Source: Woeseia oceani (GTDB taxonomy: Bacteria; Pseudomonadota; Gammaproteobacteria; Steroidobacterales; Woeseiaceae). Taken from it: a stretch of DNA of 64,000 bases. The notes beneath the pieces were generated by a model. It was not told where the DNA came from. It did not search any database and saw nothing but the letters and a program-made list of their open reading frames with translations. Both the position numbers and the translations under genes were made by a program. Of this stretch, positions 25,948-35,197 are shown piece after piece (the stretch's first letter is position 1; every line of letters begins with the position of its first letter). The stretch lies in contig NZ_CP016268.1 of NCBI RefSeq assembly GCF_001677435.1, forward strand, positions 919,001 to 983,000, given 5' to 3'.

Positions 25948-28383
25948 ATGTTTGTAAAACAAAGCTCGTTGGGTCGGACTTGTGCCGTGGCTATAGCTGT
26001 GGCGCTATCCTGTGGGGGCGCGGTCGCTCAAGAGACCAAAGACGGCGCTAATTCTTTGGAAGAAATCGTAGTGACGGGTACCAGTTCGTCAACAAGAACG
26101 AAGCTGGAATCATCCGTTGCGATTACTACTATGGACGCTGAAGCGCTGGCACGTGAAGACGCGTTCAGTACTGCGGACATTCTCGAAGTCGTGCCGGGCC
26201 TCTGGGTGGAGGACTCTGGTGGCGAAATCAGCAACAACGTTGCACCACGAGGCCTGGGTGGCGGCGCCGCATTCCGCTTTATCAGTATTCAGGAAGATGG
26301 CTTGCCGGTCAGTTACGACAACGACCACGTTGATACCCAGCAACGACAAGACATTACGATCTCCCGAATGGAAGCCATTCGCGGCGGTACGGCCGGTATT
26401 CTGACCACCAACGGTCCCGGCTCAATCGTTAACTTCATTACCCGCAAAGGTACCGAAGATCCGGAAGGCAGCCTGCGTTTCACGGTCTCCGATTACGGTA
26501 CGCGTCGCACCGACTTGTTCTACGGCGCGCCGGTCGATGACGACGGCAAGTGGTTGTTGGGCATCGGTGGCTACTACCGTACCAGCGACGGCATCCGCGA
26601 CGTGGGTTTCACCGCTGACCGTGGCGGTCAGTTGCGTGCAAGCCTGACCCGTAAGCTGGACGACGGCGAATTGACGTTCACGGTCAAGAACATCAATGAC
26701 CACAACACATTCTATTTGCCGATTCCTGTTAACAACCCGGACAGCGATCCATCCAGTATTCCTGGAATCGATGCATCATCCGGCACATTGCTCGGTATCG
26801 GTACCTCGCGAATCACCCATCGCACTCCGGAAGGCGTTGGCCAGACCAATATGGAAGACGGCTACCACACGAAGCTGAACAGCTTTGGCGTCAACTTCCG
26901 CAAAGAAATTGATTCGAACTGGTCACTGGATATTGCTGCACGGCAGACAACCTGGCACCTGAACGCCAATGGCATTTTCCCTTGGGGTCTTCAGGATGGT
27001 GCCGAACGCCTCCAGGAAGCTGATGTTCAGGCAGCTGTTGCCGCATTCGGTGGCGCCAGTGCGGCTTACCGTTATACGGATTCCGGCGTTTTGGTTTCTG
27101 ATATCAACAACTTGAACGGCAACGGTCTCACGACTCTTGGTGTCGCTATTGATCGCGACAGAAGAACCGAAGAGTTCATGAGCAATATCCGCTTGAACCA
27201 TGAAACCGACAACAACAGCCTCGCGTTCGGTGTGTTGTTTGCCGACAAAGTGCTGAACGGATACAACACCAAGAGTTCCTTCATCCTGTCGGACGTCAAA
27301 CACAATGCCGATCTCCTGGACATTGTTATTCTTGATGCGGCTGGCGAGGAAGTCGGTACGTACACGGACAACGGTGTCTACAGCTACGGTATTTGGCTCG
27401 ACGACGCTACCGGTGATGTGAAATCAACATCGCTGTACATCAACGACGAGTTTCAGGTTAACGACAAGCTCCGAATCGATGCTGGTACACGCTACGAAGT
27501 GGCCGAGTTCAATGCTTCAACCGGCAATACCGCACGCCAGACACTGGAAGGCGGTAATGACAACGTTTGGGTAAACGACACGGCCAACTGGTTTGACGGT
27601 TCCTATTCGCATCGTTCGCGCGAGTATAAGGAATGGTCATTCACGGCCGGCGCCAACTACAAGATCACCGACCGGTTTGCCGTCTACGGCCGTTGGGCCA
27701 GCTCTTACCAGACTACGGGTGTTGGTAGCTACGGCGGCTTGGTAGAGCCTGTCGCTGATCTGACGTTCTCGGAATTTGGCACGCGCTACTTTGGCGACAA
27801 CGTCACGGTCTCGCTGGTATTGTTTAACACCGTATTCGAGAACCTGGGCTTCGGTGCGCGCAACCAGGCAACCGGTCTGACCGAACAGATCACCATCGAA
27901 ACCGACACCACGGGTGTTGAGTTTGAAGGTGAGTGGAACGTCGCCGACGCGTTTACCATTGCCTTCTCCGGTGTGTTCCAGGACTCTGAAGTTCTGGGTA
28001 TTCCTGCCGGGGACGTCAACGAAGCGTTTAACGGCAACATGGTTCAACGTACGCCGGATACCCAGGTACGGTTGATCAATACCTTCCACAGCCCTGTTGG
28101 TGACTTCTTCCTGACCGCGCATTACCTGAGCAAGCGCTTCGCTGATCTGGGTAACACCGTGGAACTGGATGCTTACCACACATTGGATCTTGGCTGGCGT
28201 TATCAGGTCAACGATGCAATCACTGTGCAGGTCAAAGGCACCAATCTTAATAACGCGATTGGCCTTACCGAGGGTAATCCACGTGCCGGCTTCGTCGAAG
28301 GTGATGACGGTGTAGGTGGCTTCTTCTACGCAAGACCTATCAATGGTCGGGCGTTTCAGGCTACCTTCCAGTATGACTTCTGA
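25948..28383 (+). CDS. TonB-dependent outer-membrane receptor
   Basis: About 811 residues from the ATG at 25948 (GGGGAG upstream). An upstream in-frame start at 25765 would precede the signal peptide by 61 residues. The signal peptide ends GGAVAQ. A TonB-box-like EEIVVTG leads to the plug domain (AREDAFSTADILEVVPGLWV, GGTAGILTTNGPGSIVNFIT). A 22-strand barrel follows and ends in the aromatic C-terminus ATFQYDF. It should import a ligand too large or rare for porins, with energy from TonB-ExbBD (not in the window). By position the ligand is probably the sugar conjugate handled by the following genes. It is separated from them by a hairpin. Confidence 0.93.
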   Translation: MFVKQSSLGRTCAVAIAVALSCGGAVAQETKDGANSLEEIVVTGTSSSTRTKLESSVAITTMDAEALAREDAFSTADILEVVPGLWVEDSGGEISNNVAPRGLGGGAAFRFISIQEDGLPVSYDNDHVDTQQRQDITISRMEAIRGGTAGILTTNGPGSIVNFITRKGTEDPEGSLRFTVSDYGTRRTDLFYGAPVDDDGKWLLGIGGYYRTSDGIRDVGFTADRGGQLRASLTRKLDDGELTFTVKNINDHNTFYLPIPVNNPDSDPSSIPGIDASSGTLLGIGTSRITHRTPEGVGQTNMEDGYHTKLNSFGVNFRKEIDSNWSLDIAARQTTWHLNANGIFPWGLQDGAERLQEADVQAAVAAFGGASAAYRYTDSGVLVSDINNLNGNGLTTLGVAIDRDRRTEEFMSNIRLNHETDNNSLAFGVLFADKVLNGYNTKSSFILSDVKHNADLLDIVILDAAGEEVGTYTDNGVYSYGIWLDDATGDVKSTSLYINDEFQVNDKLRIDAGTRYEVAEFNASTGNTARQTLEGGNDNVWVNDTANWFDGSYSHRSREYKEWSFTAGANYKITDRFAVYGRWASSYQTTGVGSYGGLVEPVADLTFSEFGTRYFGDNVTVSLVLFNTVFENLGFGARNQATGLTEQITIETDTTGVEFEGEWNVADAFTIAFSGVFQDSEVLGIPAGDVNEAFNGNMVQRTPDTQVRLINTFHSPVGDFFLTAHYLSKRFADLGNTVELDAYHTLDLGWRYQVNDAITVQVKGTNLNNAIGLTEGNPRAGFVEGDDGVGGFFYARPINGRAFQATFQYDF

Positions 28384-28460
28384 TCGTTATCGTGCATGAG
28401 CTCGCTGTCGCAGCGGTGTCCGCATACCGGGCACAGCAAGCTCAGATAACATTGTAATGA

Positions 28461-28493
28461 CGGAGTGCATGGGCAATATGTCCGTGCACTCCG
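28461..28493 (+). terminator. Stem-loop between the TonB receptor and kinase genes
   Basis: CGGAGTGCA (28461-28469) pairs perfectly with TGCACTCCG (28485-28493), followed by ATTTC. Without a real T-run it may be a partial terminator or an mRNA-stabilising hairpin that sets the receptor apart in level from the downstream genes. Confidence 0.5.
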
Positions 28494-28563
28494 ATTTCAA
28501 TGCTGTTAGTGCTTAAGCCGATTTGCAGCCTTTTGGCTAACCGCCTTTGTCCAGGGACCGCGT

Positions 28564-29448
28564 GTGTTTCAGTTTGGTGTAGTGGGACAAATCTGTTGCG
28601 ATATCACGTTGTCCGGTCTCCCAGGCATGCCCCGACTGGGTGGCGAAATTTTTGCTGATGATGTCAGCGTATGCGCGGGCGGCATCTTCACCACAACAGC
28701 CTGGCTAAAAGGCCTGGGCGCGAATGTCACTCACATTGCGACCCTGGGCACTGACCCGATAACCGCATTAATCGAAAGTGACATTGCGCGACACAATGTT
28801 GATCTGTCACTCTGCACCCGCACAGACGGTGCAACCCCCGAGCTGACTGTTGCGCTGCCGGTTGACGGTGATAGGGCACTCGTGACCTACTCAAACGATC
28901 AGGGTGCGCCACTCATTAACAGTGCCGTCGTGGCCAATACCGAACACCTGCACGTCGGCGGCGTAAAACACCTGCTGAATTCAGACGCCTCGTTGTCGTC
29001 GCACTCCATCTCCCTGTCCATTGGCACTGAAGATCTGGCACTTGGACTTGACGGGTTCAAGCAGCTGCGCGGTATCGTCGACATTTTCTTTGTCAACTCG
29101 GATGAAGGTCGCGCCCTGGCTGGGGTCGATGACCTGCAACAAGTCCAGAGCGTATTGTCCACCGTCTTTCCATTCGTCGTGCTGACGGACGGCGACCGGG
29201 GCGCGTATGCCATCAAGGACGGAGCAACGTATCGACATCCGGCATTGACTACACAGCTCGTCGACGCAACAGGTGCAGGAGACAGTTTCGTTGCTGGCTT
29301 CCTGTTGGCCTATCGCCAAACCGCTTCCATTGAGGCGGCATTGAAGTTGGCGTCGGCCTGCGGCGCATTTGCCGTTACTACGGTAGGTGCAACCACAAAG
29401 ATTCCCAATCGAGAAACGCTGGAAAAGCTGTTGGAGGCAAACGCGTGA
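28564..29448 (+). CDS. PfkB-family carbohydrate kinase
   Basis: 294 residues beginning at a GTG (FQFGVVGQICCDITLSGLPG). The two PfkB signatures are present: the Gly-rich substrate side (CAGGIFTTTAWLKGLGANVT) and the ATP/catalytic side (DATGAGDSFVAGFLLAYR), with Asp of GAGD as base. It should phosphorylate a sugar or sugar derivative in the cytoplasm. Next to a GH4 glycosidase and a glucosamine-6-phosphate deaminase, a glucosamine or glucosaminide kinase is the simplest reading, but ribokinase-like specificities cannot be excluded. Its TGA overlaps the GTG of the GH4 gene (GTGA), so the two are coupled. Confidence 0.85.
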   Translation: MFQFGVVGQICCDITLSGLPGMPRLGGEIFADDVSVCAGGIFTTTAWLKGLGANVTHIATLGTDPITALIESDIARHNVDLSLCTRTDGATPELTVALPVDGDRALVTYSNDQGAPLINSAVVANTEHLHVGGVKHLLNSDASLSSHSISLSIGTEDLALGLDGFKQLRGIVDIFFVNSDEGRALAGVDDLQQVQSVLSTVFPFVVLTDGDRGAYAIKDGATYRHPALTTQLVDATGAGDSFVAGFLLAYRQTASIEAALKLASACGAFAVTTVGATTKIPNRETLEKLLEANA

Positions 29449-30713
29449 AACTTACAATCGTTGGGGGCGGCAGTTCCTATGCTCCCGGGCTCGTCAAAGC
29501 CTTCATCAATTCCAAAACATTCGATGGCTGCAATATTGTTCTGCATGACATCAACGCCGAGACCCTGGAGGTCGTTACCGGCCTCGTGAGCAAGCTTGCG
29601 AGGCTTGCTGGTGGTGGCATAAATATCACTTCCTCAACGAATCTTGAAGCCGCAATCGACGGCGCAGATTACGTGTTGACCACCTGTCGGCCGGGTGGCT
29701 TTGAATGCCGGCATCAGGACGAGGCGATTCCGCTGACATTTGGTATCTACGGGCAGGAAACCTGCGGGCCCGGTGGCTTCTTTTTTGCGGCTCGATCGCT
29801 GCCTGTGATCAGGAACATCACCGAAATAATGGCCCGGAAAGCGCCAAATGCCATCCTCGTAAACTATACCAACCCGACCCAGATCGTAGCCGAAGCGCTT
29901 ACTCGTTATTCCGATGTTCCCGCAATCAGTATTTGCGATCAAAGTATTGGCGATATCGAAAGTGTGCTTAACGCTTTGGGCCGAGCTGATGCCGATGTCA
30001 AGTTCACGTCCATTGGTTTGAATCATGCGACCTGGACTCAGGACTTCACCATTGATGGCGAAGACGGTGTTGCAGCCATGAACGCTGCGCACGATCAGGT
30101 GATCGCATCAGACGCGAACGACCGTCTAAAGGGCATGTTTACGCTAGCCAAACGATTCGGCTCCATGCCAAACAGCTATTTGCCGTATTACTACTACATG
30201 TCCGAGTTCGTGAGCCGCGCCAAAGGCAAACCAACGCGCGCCGAGGTCATCATGTCGGAGTTGGACAGCTATTTCGATCATTACAAAGAAGAGTCAGCCA
30301 AAGACCAGCCGACATTAACGCATGTTCGAGGTGGATCGGATTTTGGTGACATGGCCGTGGACGTAATTGGTGCCTTGGTAACCCGCGACGGCAGCGAACA
30401 TATTCTGAATGTACCGAACCTCGGTTCCATTCCCAATCTGCCATATGACTCAGTCGTTGAGATGCCGTGTCGCATTACACCGATTGGCGTCGAACGCAGA
30501 AAGTTCGCCGAACTTGAAGACTGGAAGATGGCGTTGATCGGTCCTTTGTCGATTTACCAGAGACGGGCCGCGGAGGCGATCTGGAAGGGAGACAAATCCC
30601 TGGCGCTCAGCGCACTCGCGATGAACCCAATGGTTCACGATCTGGGCGTGGCAAGCAGAATGTTCGACGTGTTTTACGAAAAGCAGTCGCAGCATTACCC
30701 GGCTTTTTCCTGA
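29445..30713 (+). CDS. Glycoside hydrolase family 4 (NAD- and metal-dependent glycosidase)
   Basis: 422 residues with a GTG start overlapping the kinase stop. The Rossmann motif IVGGGSSYAPGLVKAF at the N-terminus, LVNYTNPTQIVAEALTRY, and the metal ligands Cys164 (ISICDQSIGD) and His194 (IGLNHATW) match GH4. In this family the sugar C3-OH is oxidised by NAD+, the aglycone is eliminated, and the sugar is re-reduced. That allows cleavage of alpha- or beta-glycosides, often phosphorylated. Near the metal site it has CDQS instead of the CNxP common in 6-phospho-glycosidases, so specificity is open. It acts in the cytoplasm. Context suggests an amino-sugar glycoside as substrate. Confidence 0.88.
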   Translation: MKLTIVGGGSSYAPGLVKAFINSKTFDGCNIVLHDINAETLEVVTGLVSKLARLAGGGINITSSTNLEAAIDGADYVLTTCRPGGFECRHQDEAIPLTFGIYGQETCGPGGFFFAARSLPVIRNITEIMARKAPNAILVNYTNPTQIVAEALTRYSDVPAISICDQSIGDIESVLNALGRADADVKFTSIGLNHATWTQDFTIDGEDGVAAMNAAHDQVIASDANDRLKGMFTLAKRFGSMPNSYLPYYYYMSEFVSRAKGKPTRAEVIMSELDSYFDHYKEESAKDQPTLTHVRGGSDFGDMAVDVIGALVTRDGSEHILNVPNLGSIPNLPYDSVVEMPCRITPIGVERRKFAELEDWKMALIGPLSIYQRRAAEAIWKGDKSLALSALAMNPMVHDLGVASRMFDVFYEKQSQHYPAFS

Positions 30714-30812
30714 ATGCTGCGCAGAATCCGTTAGCGCCGAAAAAAGCGGGAACATATTTATTAGTTGGTGCCTGGAACAGGCACCAGAAACTCTTACGCA
30801 AGTGAGGTTGAC

Positions 30813-33266
30813 ATGAAAAGTCCGAAAACTGCGCTGATACTCATCATTAGCACATTGCTATGGGGGTGTAACCAAGAGGCCGCAGAGCCCGCGGCGGAAG
30901 TTGCCTACTCGGCGATGAGTTACATGCATTTCGGGGCGCACTCTGACGATCAAAGCGGGATGTTTTCGACAATGGCCCGCTTCTCGGTTGATGGGGATTC
31001 TACCGGCGGGATCATGGTCATCACTGACAGTGGTGGCGGCGGCAATTCACTGCCAGCGATGAGTCGCGATGAGTTTGTGGAAGTCCGAAAGCAGGAACTC
31101 ATCGAAGCGATGCGCTACGTCGGCGTTGAAAGTACTGATCAGGATTACCAGGGTCTGTACGACTTCTACTACACACTGTTTGCGGAAGAAGCGGCGAGCA
31201 TCTGGCGAGACAACGATCCGAACTATATCTGCAAGATCATCGATATGGTCAGGAAGCGCAAACCGGAAGTTCTGGTCGGTATGTGGCCGGCCCCCGGCAC
31301 TCACGGCCAGCATCAATGGGCCGGAAGAATCGCGATAACGGCCTATAACAAGGCAGGTGATCCCAGCTATTGCGCGGGCGAATACCCGGCATACCAACCA
31401 AAAAAGTTGTACGTTAATGACACGTACAACATTCGCCGGGCTGTCAAGTTTTTCCCGGTCCTTGGCGAGAATCTGATCACCATATTCAACAGCGACGAAA
31501 TGAAAAATGGTGGCCAGAAATACTCAGATCTGAACCAGAAAGCGCGGCGTACGTTTATTTCGCAGGGCTGGCAGGAAAGCACGGTACGTGAGGGCGACGA
31601 AGGATTCCTGTTGCTGGCCAGCCGTGTGCCGGTCAAGGACCCGGCTACCACCACAAACGACAAAGCCGAAGACAAGTACCTGTTTGCTTCCCGATACCCG
31701 GATGGTACGACCATGGAGGTCAGGCAAAGTGCTGCATCGGTTGCATTGGGCCGCGACCTGACGGTAACGGTCGAGCTCTACTTCCCCGAAAACGTCGCGA
31801 ACGGGCTGTCAAACGCTCGACTGGACGTCAAAGCACCAGCGGGCTTCAACGTTGATAGCACCAGCAAGCGCTTGAGTGATGCGGATATTCGGTCAGGAGC
31901 GCCGTTCACCGTACAGTTTACTGCGACGCCGACAAGCGAAGATACGGTCGGCAATTTGCAACGATTGCTGTTTACGCTGGTTGCAGAGTACGCGGGCGAG
32001 GAGCTGCGCGGCGACAATTTCGCGATCGTCGGCGTGACAGCACCCGTAGAAGGTGAGTTTGTTTCCACCTACGAAATTGCCAACTTCCACAATTTCTCGG
32101 CAGAGAACAACATCGACTGGCTAAATCTCAGTGTACCGCCGCGCGTCGTGCTCTTGCTTGATCAGGCGAATACATTAAACGTGAAACTGGTCAATAACTC
32201 CGGCCAGTCCGCACAATCGACTGTGTCACTAGGCTTTGTTGACGAGAACGGTGCGGCGATCGATGGCATGTCTGATATCGTCGTTGCCGAGCCGATTGAA
32301 GTACCACCCGGTGGCCGGGATTACGCGTTCGAGCTCACTCCTTTGTCTTCGCGCGTACTGCCGGAAGGGAAGAGCTCTGCGAATATCAGCGGCGTATTAA
32401 AAGTAACCACGGCCGGTGGTTTGTCCACTCAGGTCGCTGATATCTACCTTGTACCCAGTGCTGACGTTAGCGGCACGGCCGTTGCTGAGGTGTCAGTCGA
32501 TGCGGACTTGTCCGATATCAAAAAGAACGTTGAGCAGCCAACCTTTAGCTTCGGGCGCAAGGATCAATGGTCAGGTCGTTCACGCGGCACAGGCGAAGAT
32601 TCCGATATCGGTGTTCGCGGCTACATGACTTACGACGACACGGCTTTGTATTTGGCGCTCGAGATCACCGACGATTACGTCAGCTGCGGCCGGACTACGG
32701 ACGAAATTAACGCTCACTGGTTAACAGACTCCATTGAGATTGGTGTAGACCGCCGACAGTTCAACGATGCCGGCGATGAGGCCTCAAGAATTCCGCCGCA
32801 GAAAACCGGCGATGCCGCGTTGTTCACGGCGCGCACGTTCAAAGTTGGCATTTTCCCCTGTACCCGCGACGCTGATGGCAATGCCGTGTGGGGCGCGCGA
32901 GCTGCGCGTGATGCGGACGCCAATCAGGGGCTTGTCAATGTAACCGGCAGTGCGGCGGAATTGGCGGAGAACACGGCGCCAGGCTTTGAGGTGAGTGTTG
33001 GCGACATCGACGCGAGTGGCAAACAGCAAGGCAAGTACAACATGGAAGTCAAAATTCCGTGGGCTGTTGTTCCGAGCCGGGGTGCCGACGGTTCTGCCAT
33101 GCCGAACCCAACGGCCGGTGATCGCGTCAGCGTCAACGTGCTGGTCTACGAATACGACGAGTCGGATATCAGCGGTACGACCGGAGGTCGTCGCCTGGGT
33201 TGGTCTTCTGTTCGTGGCGACCAACAGGCCGTGCCGTATATCTGGCCCGAGATTCACCTGAAATAA
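30813..33266 (+). CDS. PIG-L-type deacetylase lipoprotein with C-terminal carbohydrate-binding-like domain
   Basis: About 817 residues from the ATG at 30813 (AGTGAGG upstream). The lipobox is LLWGC (Cys19), so it is membrane-anchored and extracytoplasmic. Residues about 35-290 look like the LmbE/PIG-L fold: HFGAHSDDQSGMF stands for the usual AHPDDE zinc motif (His43, Asp45, Asp46), VRKQELIEAMRYVGV is the conserved helix, and GTHGQHQWAGRIA supplies the distal His pair. Then come two Ig-like segments (about 320-560) and a C-terminal beta domain (GYMTYDDTALYLALEITDDY, WLTDSIEIGVDRR) like CBM9/DOMON-type sugar binders. PIG-L enzymes de-N-acetylate GlcNAc of GPI precursors, mycothiol precursors or chitooligomers. 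The Pro-to-Ser and Glu-to-Gln changes are unusual. Confidence 0.72.
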   Translation: MKSPKTALILIISTLLWGCNQEAAEPAAEVAYSAMSYMHFGAHSDDQSGMFSTMARFSVDGDSTGGIMVITDSGGGGNSLPAMSRDEFVEVRKQELIEAMRYVGVESTDQDYQGLYDFYYTLFAEEAASIWRDNDPNYICKIIDMVRKRKPEVLVGMWPAPGTHGQHQWAGRIAITAYNKAGDPSYCAGEYPAYQPKKLYVNDTYNIRRAVKFFPVLGENLITIFNSDEMKNGGQKYSDLNQKARRTFISQGWQESTVREGDEGFLLLASRVPVKDPATTTNDKAEDKYLFASRYPDGTTMEVRQSAASVALGRDLTVTVELYFPENVANGLSNARLDVKAPAGFNVDSTSKRLSDADIRSGAPFTVQFTATPTSEDTVGNLQRLLFTLVAEYAGEELRGDNFAIVGVTAPVEGEFVSTYEIANFHNFSAENNIDWLNLSVPPRVVLLLDQANTLNVKLVNNSGQSAQSTVSLGFVDENGAAIDGMSDIVVAEPIEVPPGGRDYAFELTPLSSRVLPEGKSSANISGVLKVTTAGGLSTQVADIYLVPSADVSGTAVAEVSVDADLSDIKKNVEQPTFSFGRKDQWSGRSRGTGEDSDIGVRGYMTYDDTALYLALEITDDYVSCGRTTDEINAHWLTDSIEIGVDRRQFNDAGDEASRIPPQKTGDAALFTARTFKVGIFPCTRDADGNAVWGARAARDADANQGLVNVTGSAAELAENTAPGFEVSVGDIDASGKQQGKYNMEVKIPWAVVPSRGADGSAMPNPTAGDRVSVNVLVYEYDESDISGTTGGRRLGWSSVRGDQQAVPYIWPEIHLK

Positions 33267-33292
33267 ACTGGCGTACTGTTAGGGAGCAATGA

Positions 33293-35137
33293 ATGAACTT
33301 GCACTATATTGACTGGATCGTTATTGCAGCTTACTGCTGCGTAACCGTAGGCATCGGTCTTTGGTTCAGTAAACGATCAAGCTCGAATATAGAAGAGTAC
33401 TTCGTTGCCGGCAGAGCATTGCCGTGGTGGCTCGCCGGTACCTCACTGGCTGCCACCTATTTTGCAACCGACGCACCATTGCTTGCGGCGTCATTGGTCC
33501 GTCAGCACGGCATATTTGCGAACTGGTTGTGGTGGTATGAGGCCACTGGCGTCATGGTTATCGTGTTTTTTTACGCGAAGTTGTGGCGGCGCGCCAATAT
33601 CGTCACGGACGCAGAGTTTATTGAGTTGCGTTACACGGGCAAGGTGGCAACCGCGTTGCGGACATTTACTGCGCTCTACCACGGTGTCATTAAGAACCTG
33701 GTCATCATGGGTTTCGTGTTACTGGCCATGATGAAGTTTTCGCAGGTCATGTTCGGCTTCGATCCGCTGTACACATTGGTGGTCTGTGTCTGCGTGGCGT
33801 TGGCTTATACGGTCACTGCCGGTTTATGGGGTGTTGTCGTTACCGATTTGTTCCAGTTCATCACCGGAACCATCGGTACCATAATTTTCGCAGGTCTGGT
33901 TTTGTACGAACTCGGCGGACCAGCGGAAATGGCCGCGCAGATTTCCAGTATTGAAGGTGTTAATCCGGGCACCCTGGATCTGGTTCCCGACTCCGACAAC
34001 ATCAGCTCTCTGCAGTTTGTCTCTTACCTGGTCTTGATATTTATCCTCTGGGCACGCAGTGCACAGGGCGACGGCTATCTAGCGCAGCGGCTGTTTGCCA
34101 CCAAGAACGAGAAGCAATCGGTTCTGGCCGCGCTTTGGTTCAACTTTGCCGCTAACGTAATGATCACCTGGCCATGGATCGTCGTCGGCCTGGGGTCGTT
34201 GATCATGTTCCCGATAGCCACTTCTTCACCGGAATTGCTGGCCGACCCGGAACTCGCGTACCCCATGATGATCGAGCAGGTGGTTCCCGTTGGTTTGAAG
34301 GGCATCATCATTGCATCGTTCCTTGCCGCCTTCATGAGCACGATGGATACCCACTTGTGTTGGGGAGGCTCGTACATGGTTAACGATATCTATAAGCGCT
34401 TCTATAAGAAGAACGCTTCCGATAGCCACTACGTACTGGTTTCAAGAGTATCCGTTCTGATTCTGGCTGGGTTGGCGGCCATTACGGCGTGGCAAATGGA
34501 ATCGATCGAGAGTGGCTGGATCTACATTCTCGAAATTACCGCTGGCCTTGCGATTGTCAATCTGCTGCGCTGGTACTGGTGGCGGGTCAATGCCTGGGCT
34601 GAGATCAGTGCAATGGCGGGAACGCTGGTGCTGGCCAATGGCATGATTCTCATCAATCTGTTGTTCAATGTCGGGCTTGTGTCGGACGGAGTGCATGCCC
34701 AACTCGACCAGTTCTACAGTTCCGACTACGACATGCTTAGAGCAACTTTCATTCTGGCCAGTTGCACAGTGCTCTGGTTGATCGTCGCATTGTTGACGAA
34801 GCCCGTGAATGCAGATCATCTGGAAGCCTTTTACCGCAGGGTCAAACCTGGCGGCTGGTGGGGTGAAATTGCTGCACGTTGCCCGGATGTAGTAATCGAA
34901 AATAACACTGCCCGCAATTGGCTGGGCTGGTTCCTGGGCGTGATCTTTATTTACTCAAGCCTGCTGGGTATCGGTTACACCCTGACAGGGAAATCTGTTT
35001 TCGGCTTTATGCTGATCGGTATTTCTATCGTTGGCGCTGCGTTGACCGTTCGGATTGCGACACAAAGCGTGGCGAACGAGTTTGCGGAACTATCGTTGGC
35101 GGGTGGCACGGCAGAATCCTCGAAGACTATAGATTAA
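33293..35137 (+). CDS. Sodium:solute symporter (SSS family)
   Basis: 614 residues with about 14 hydrophobic helices. The family start is clear (DWIVIAAYCCVTVGIGLWFS, SSSNIEEYFVAGRALPWWLA), as are TYFATDAPLLAASLVRQHG, the helix-5 region YTVTAGLWGVVVTDLFQF and IIASFLAAFMSTMDTHLCWG with the sodium-site Ser/Thr. AGGGAG lies 6 bases before the ATG. SSS proteins bring in sugars, inositol, sialic acid or amino acids with Na+. Placed after the PIG-L lipoprotein, it should carry the trimmed product across the inner membrane. It is 26 bases downstream of that gene. Confidence 0.92.
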   Translation: MNLHYIDWIVIAAYCCVTVGIGLWFSKRSSSNIEEYFVAGRALPWWLAGTSLAATYFATDAPLLAASLVRQHGIFANWLWWYEATGVMVIVFFYAKLWRRANIVTDAEFIELRYTGKVATALRTFTALYHGVIKNLVIMGFVLLAMMKFSQVMFGFDPLYTLVVCVCVALAYTVTAGLWGVVVTDLFQFITGTIGTIIFAGLVLYELGGPAEMAAQISSIEGVNPGTLDLVPDSDNISSLQFVSYLVLIFILWARSAQGDGYLAQRLFATKNEKQSVLAALWFNFAANVMITWPWIVVGLGSLIMFPIATSSPELLADPELAYPMMIEQVVPVGLKGIIIASFLAAFMSTMDTHLCWGGSYMVNDIYKRFYKKNASDSHYVLVSRVSVLILAGLAAITAWQMESIESGWIYILEITAGLAIVNLLRWYWWRVNAWAEISAMAGTLVLANGMILINLLFNVGLVSDGVHAQLDQFYSSDYDMLRATFILASCTVLWLIVALLTKPVNADHLEAFYRRVKPGGWWGEIAARCPDVVIENNTARNWLGWFLGVIFIYSSLLGIGYTLTGKSVFGFMLIGISIVGAALTVRIATQSVANEFAELSLAGGTAESSKTID

Positions 35138-35197
35138 TGCCGGACCTCCGCATCTGAGCAAGGCAAGTGCGATAGGGTTCGAACGGATTGGTATGGA

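Noticed and set aside
30735-30812. GGAACATATTTATT before the PIG-L gene as a further RpiR operator
   Set aside because: Only the left half-site is present; the right half TTCC/TTCT is missing.
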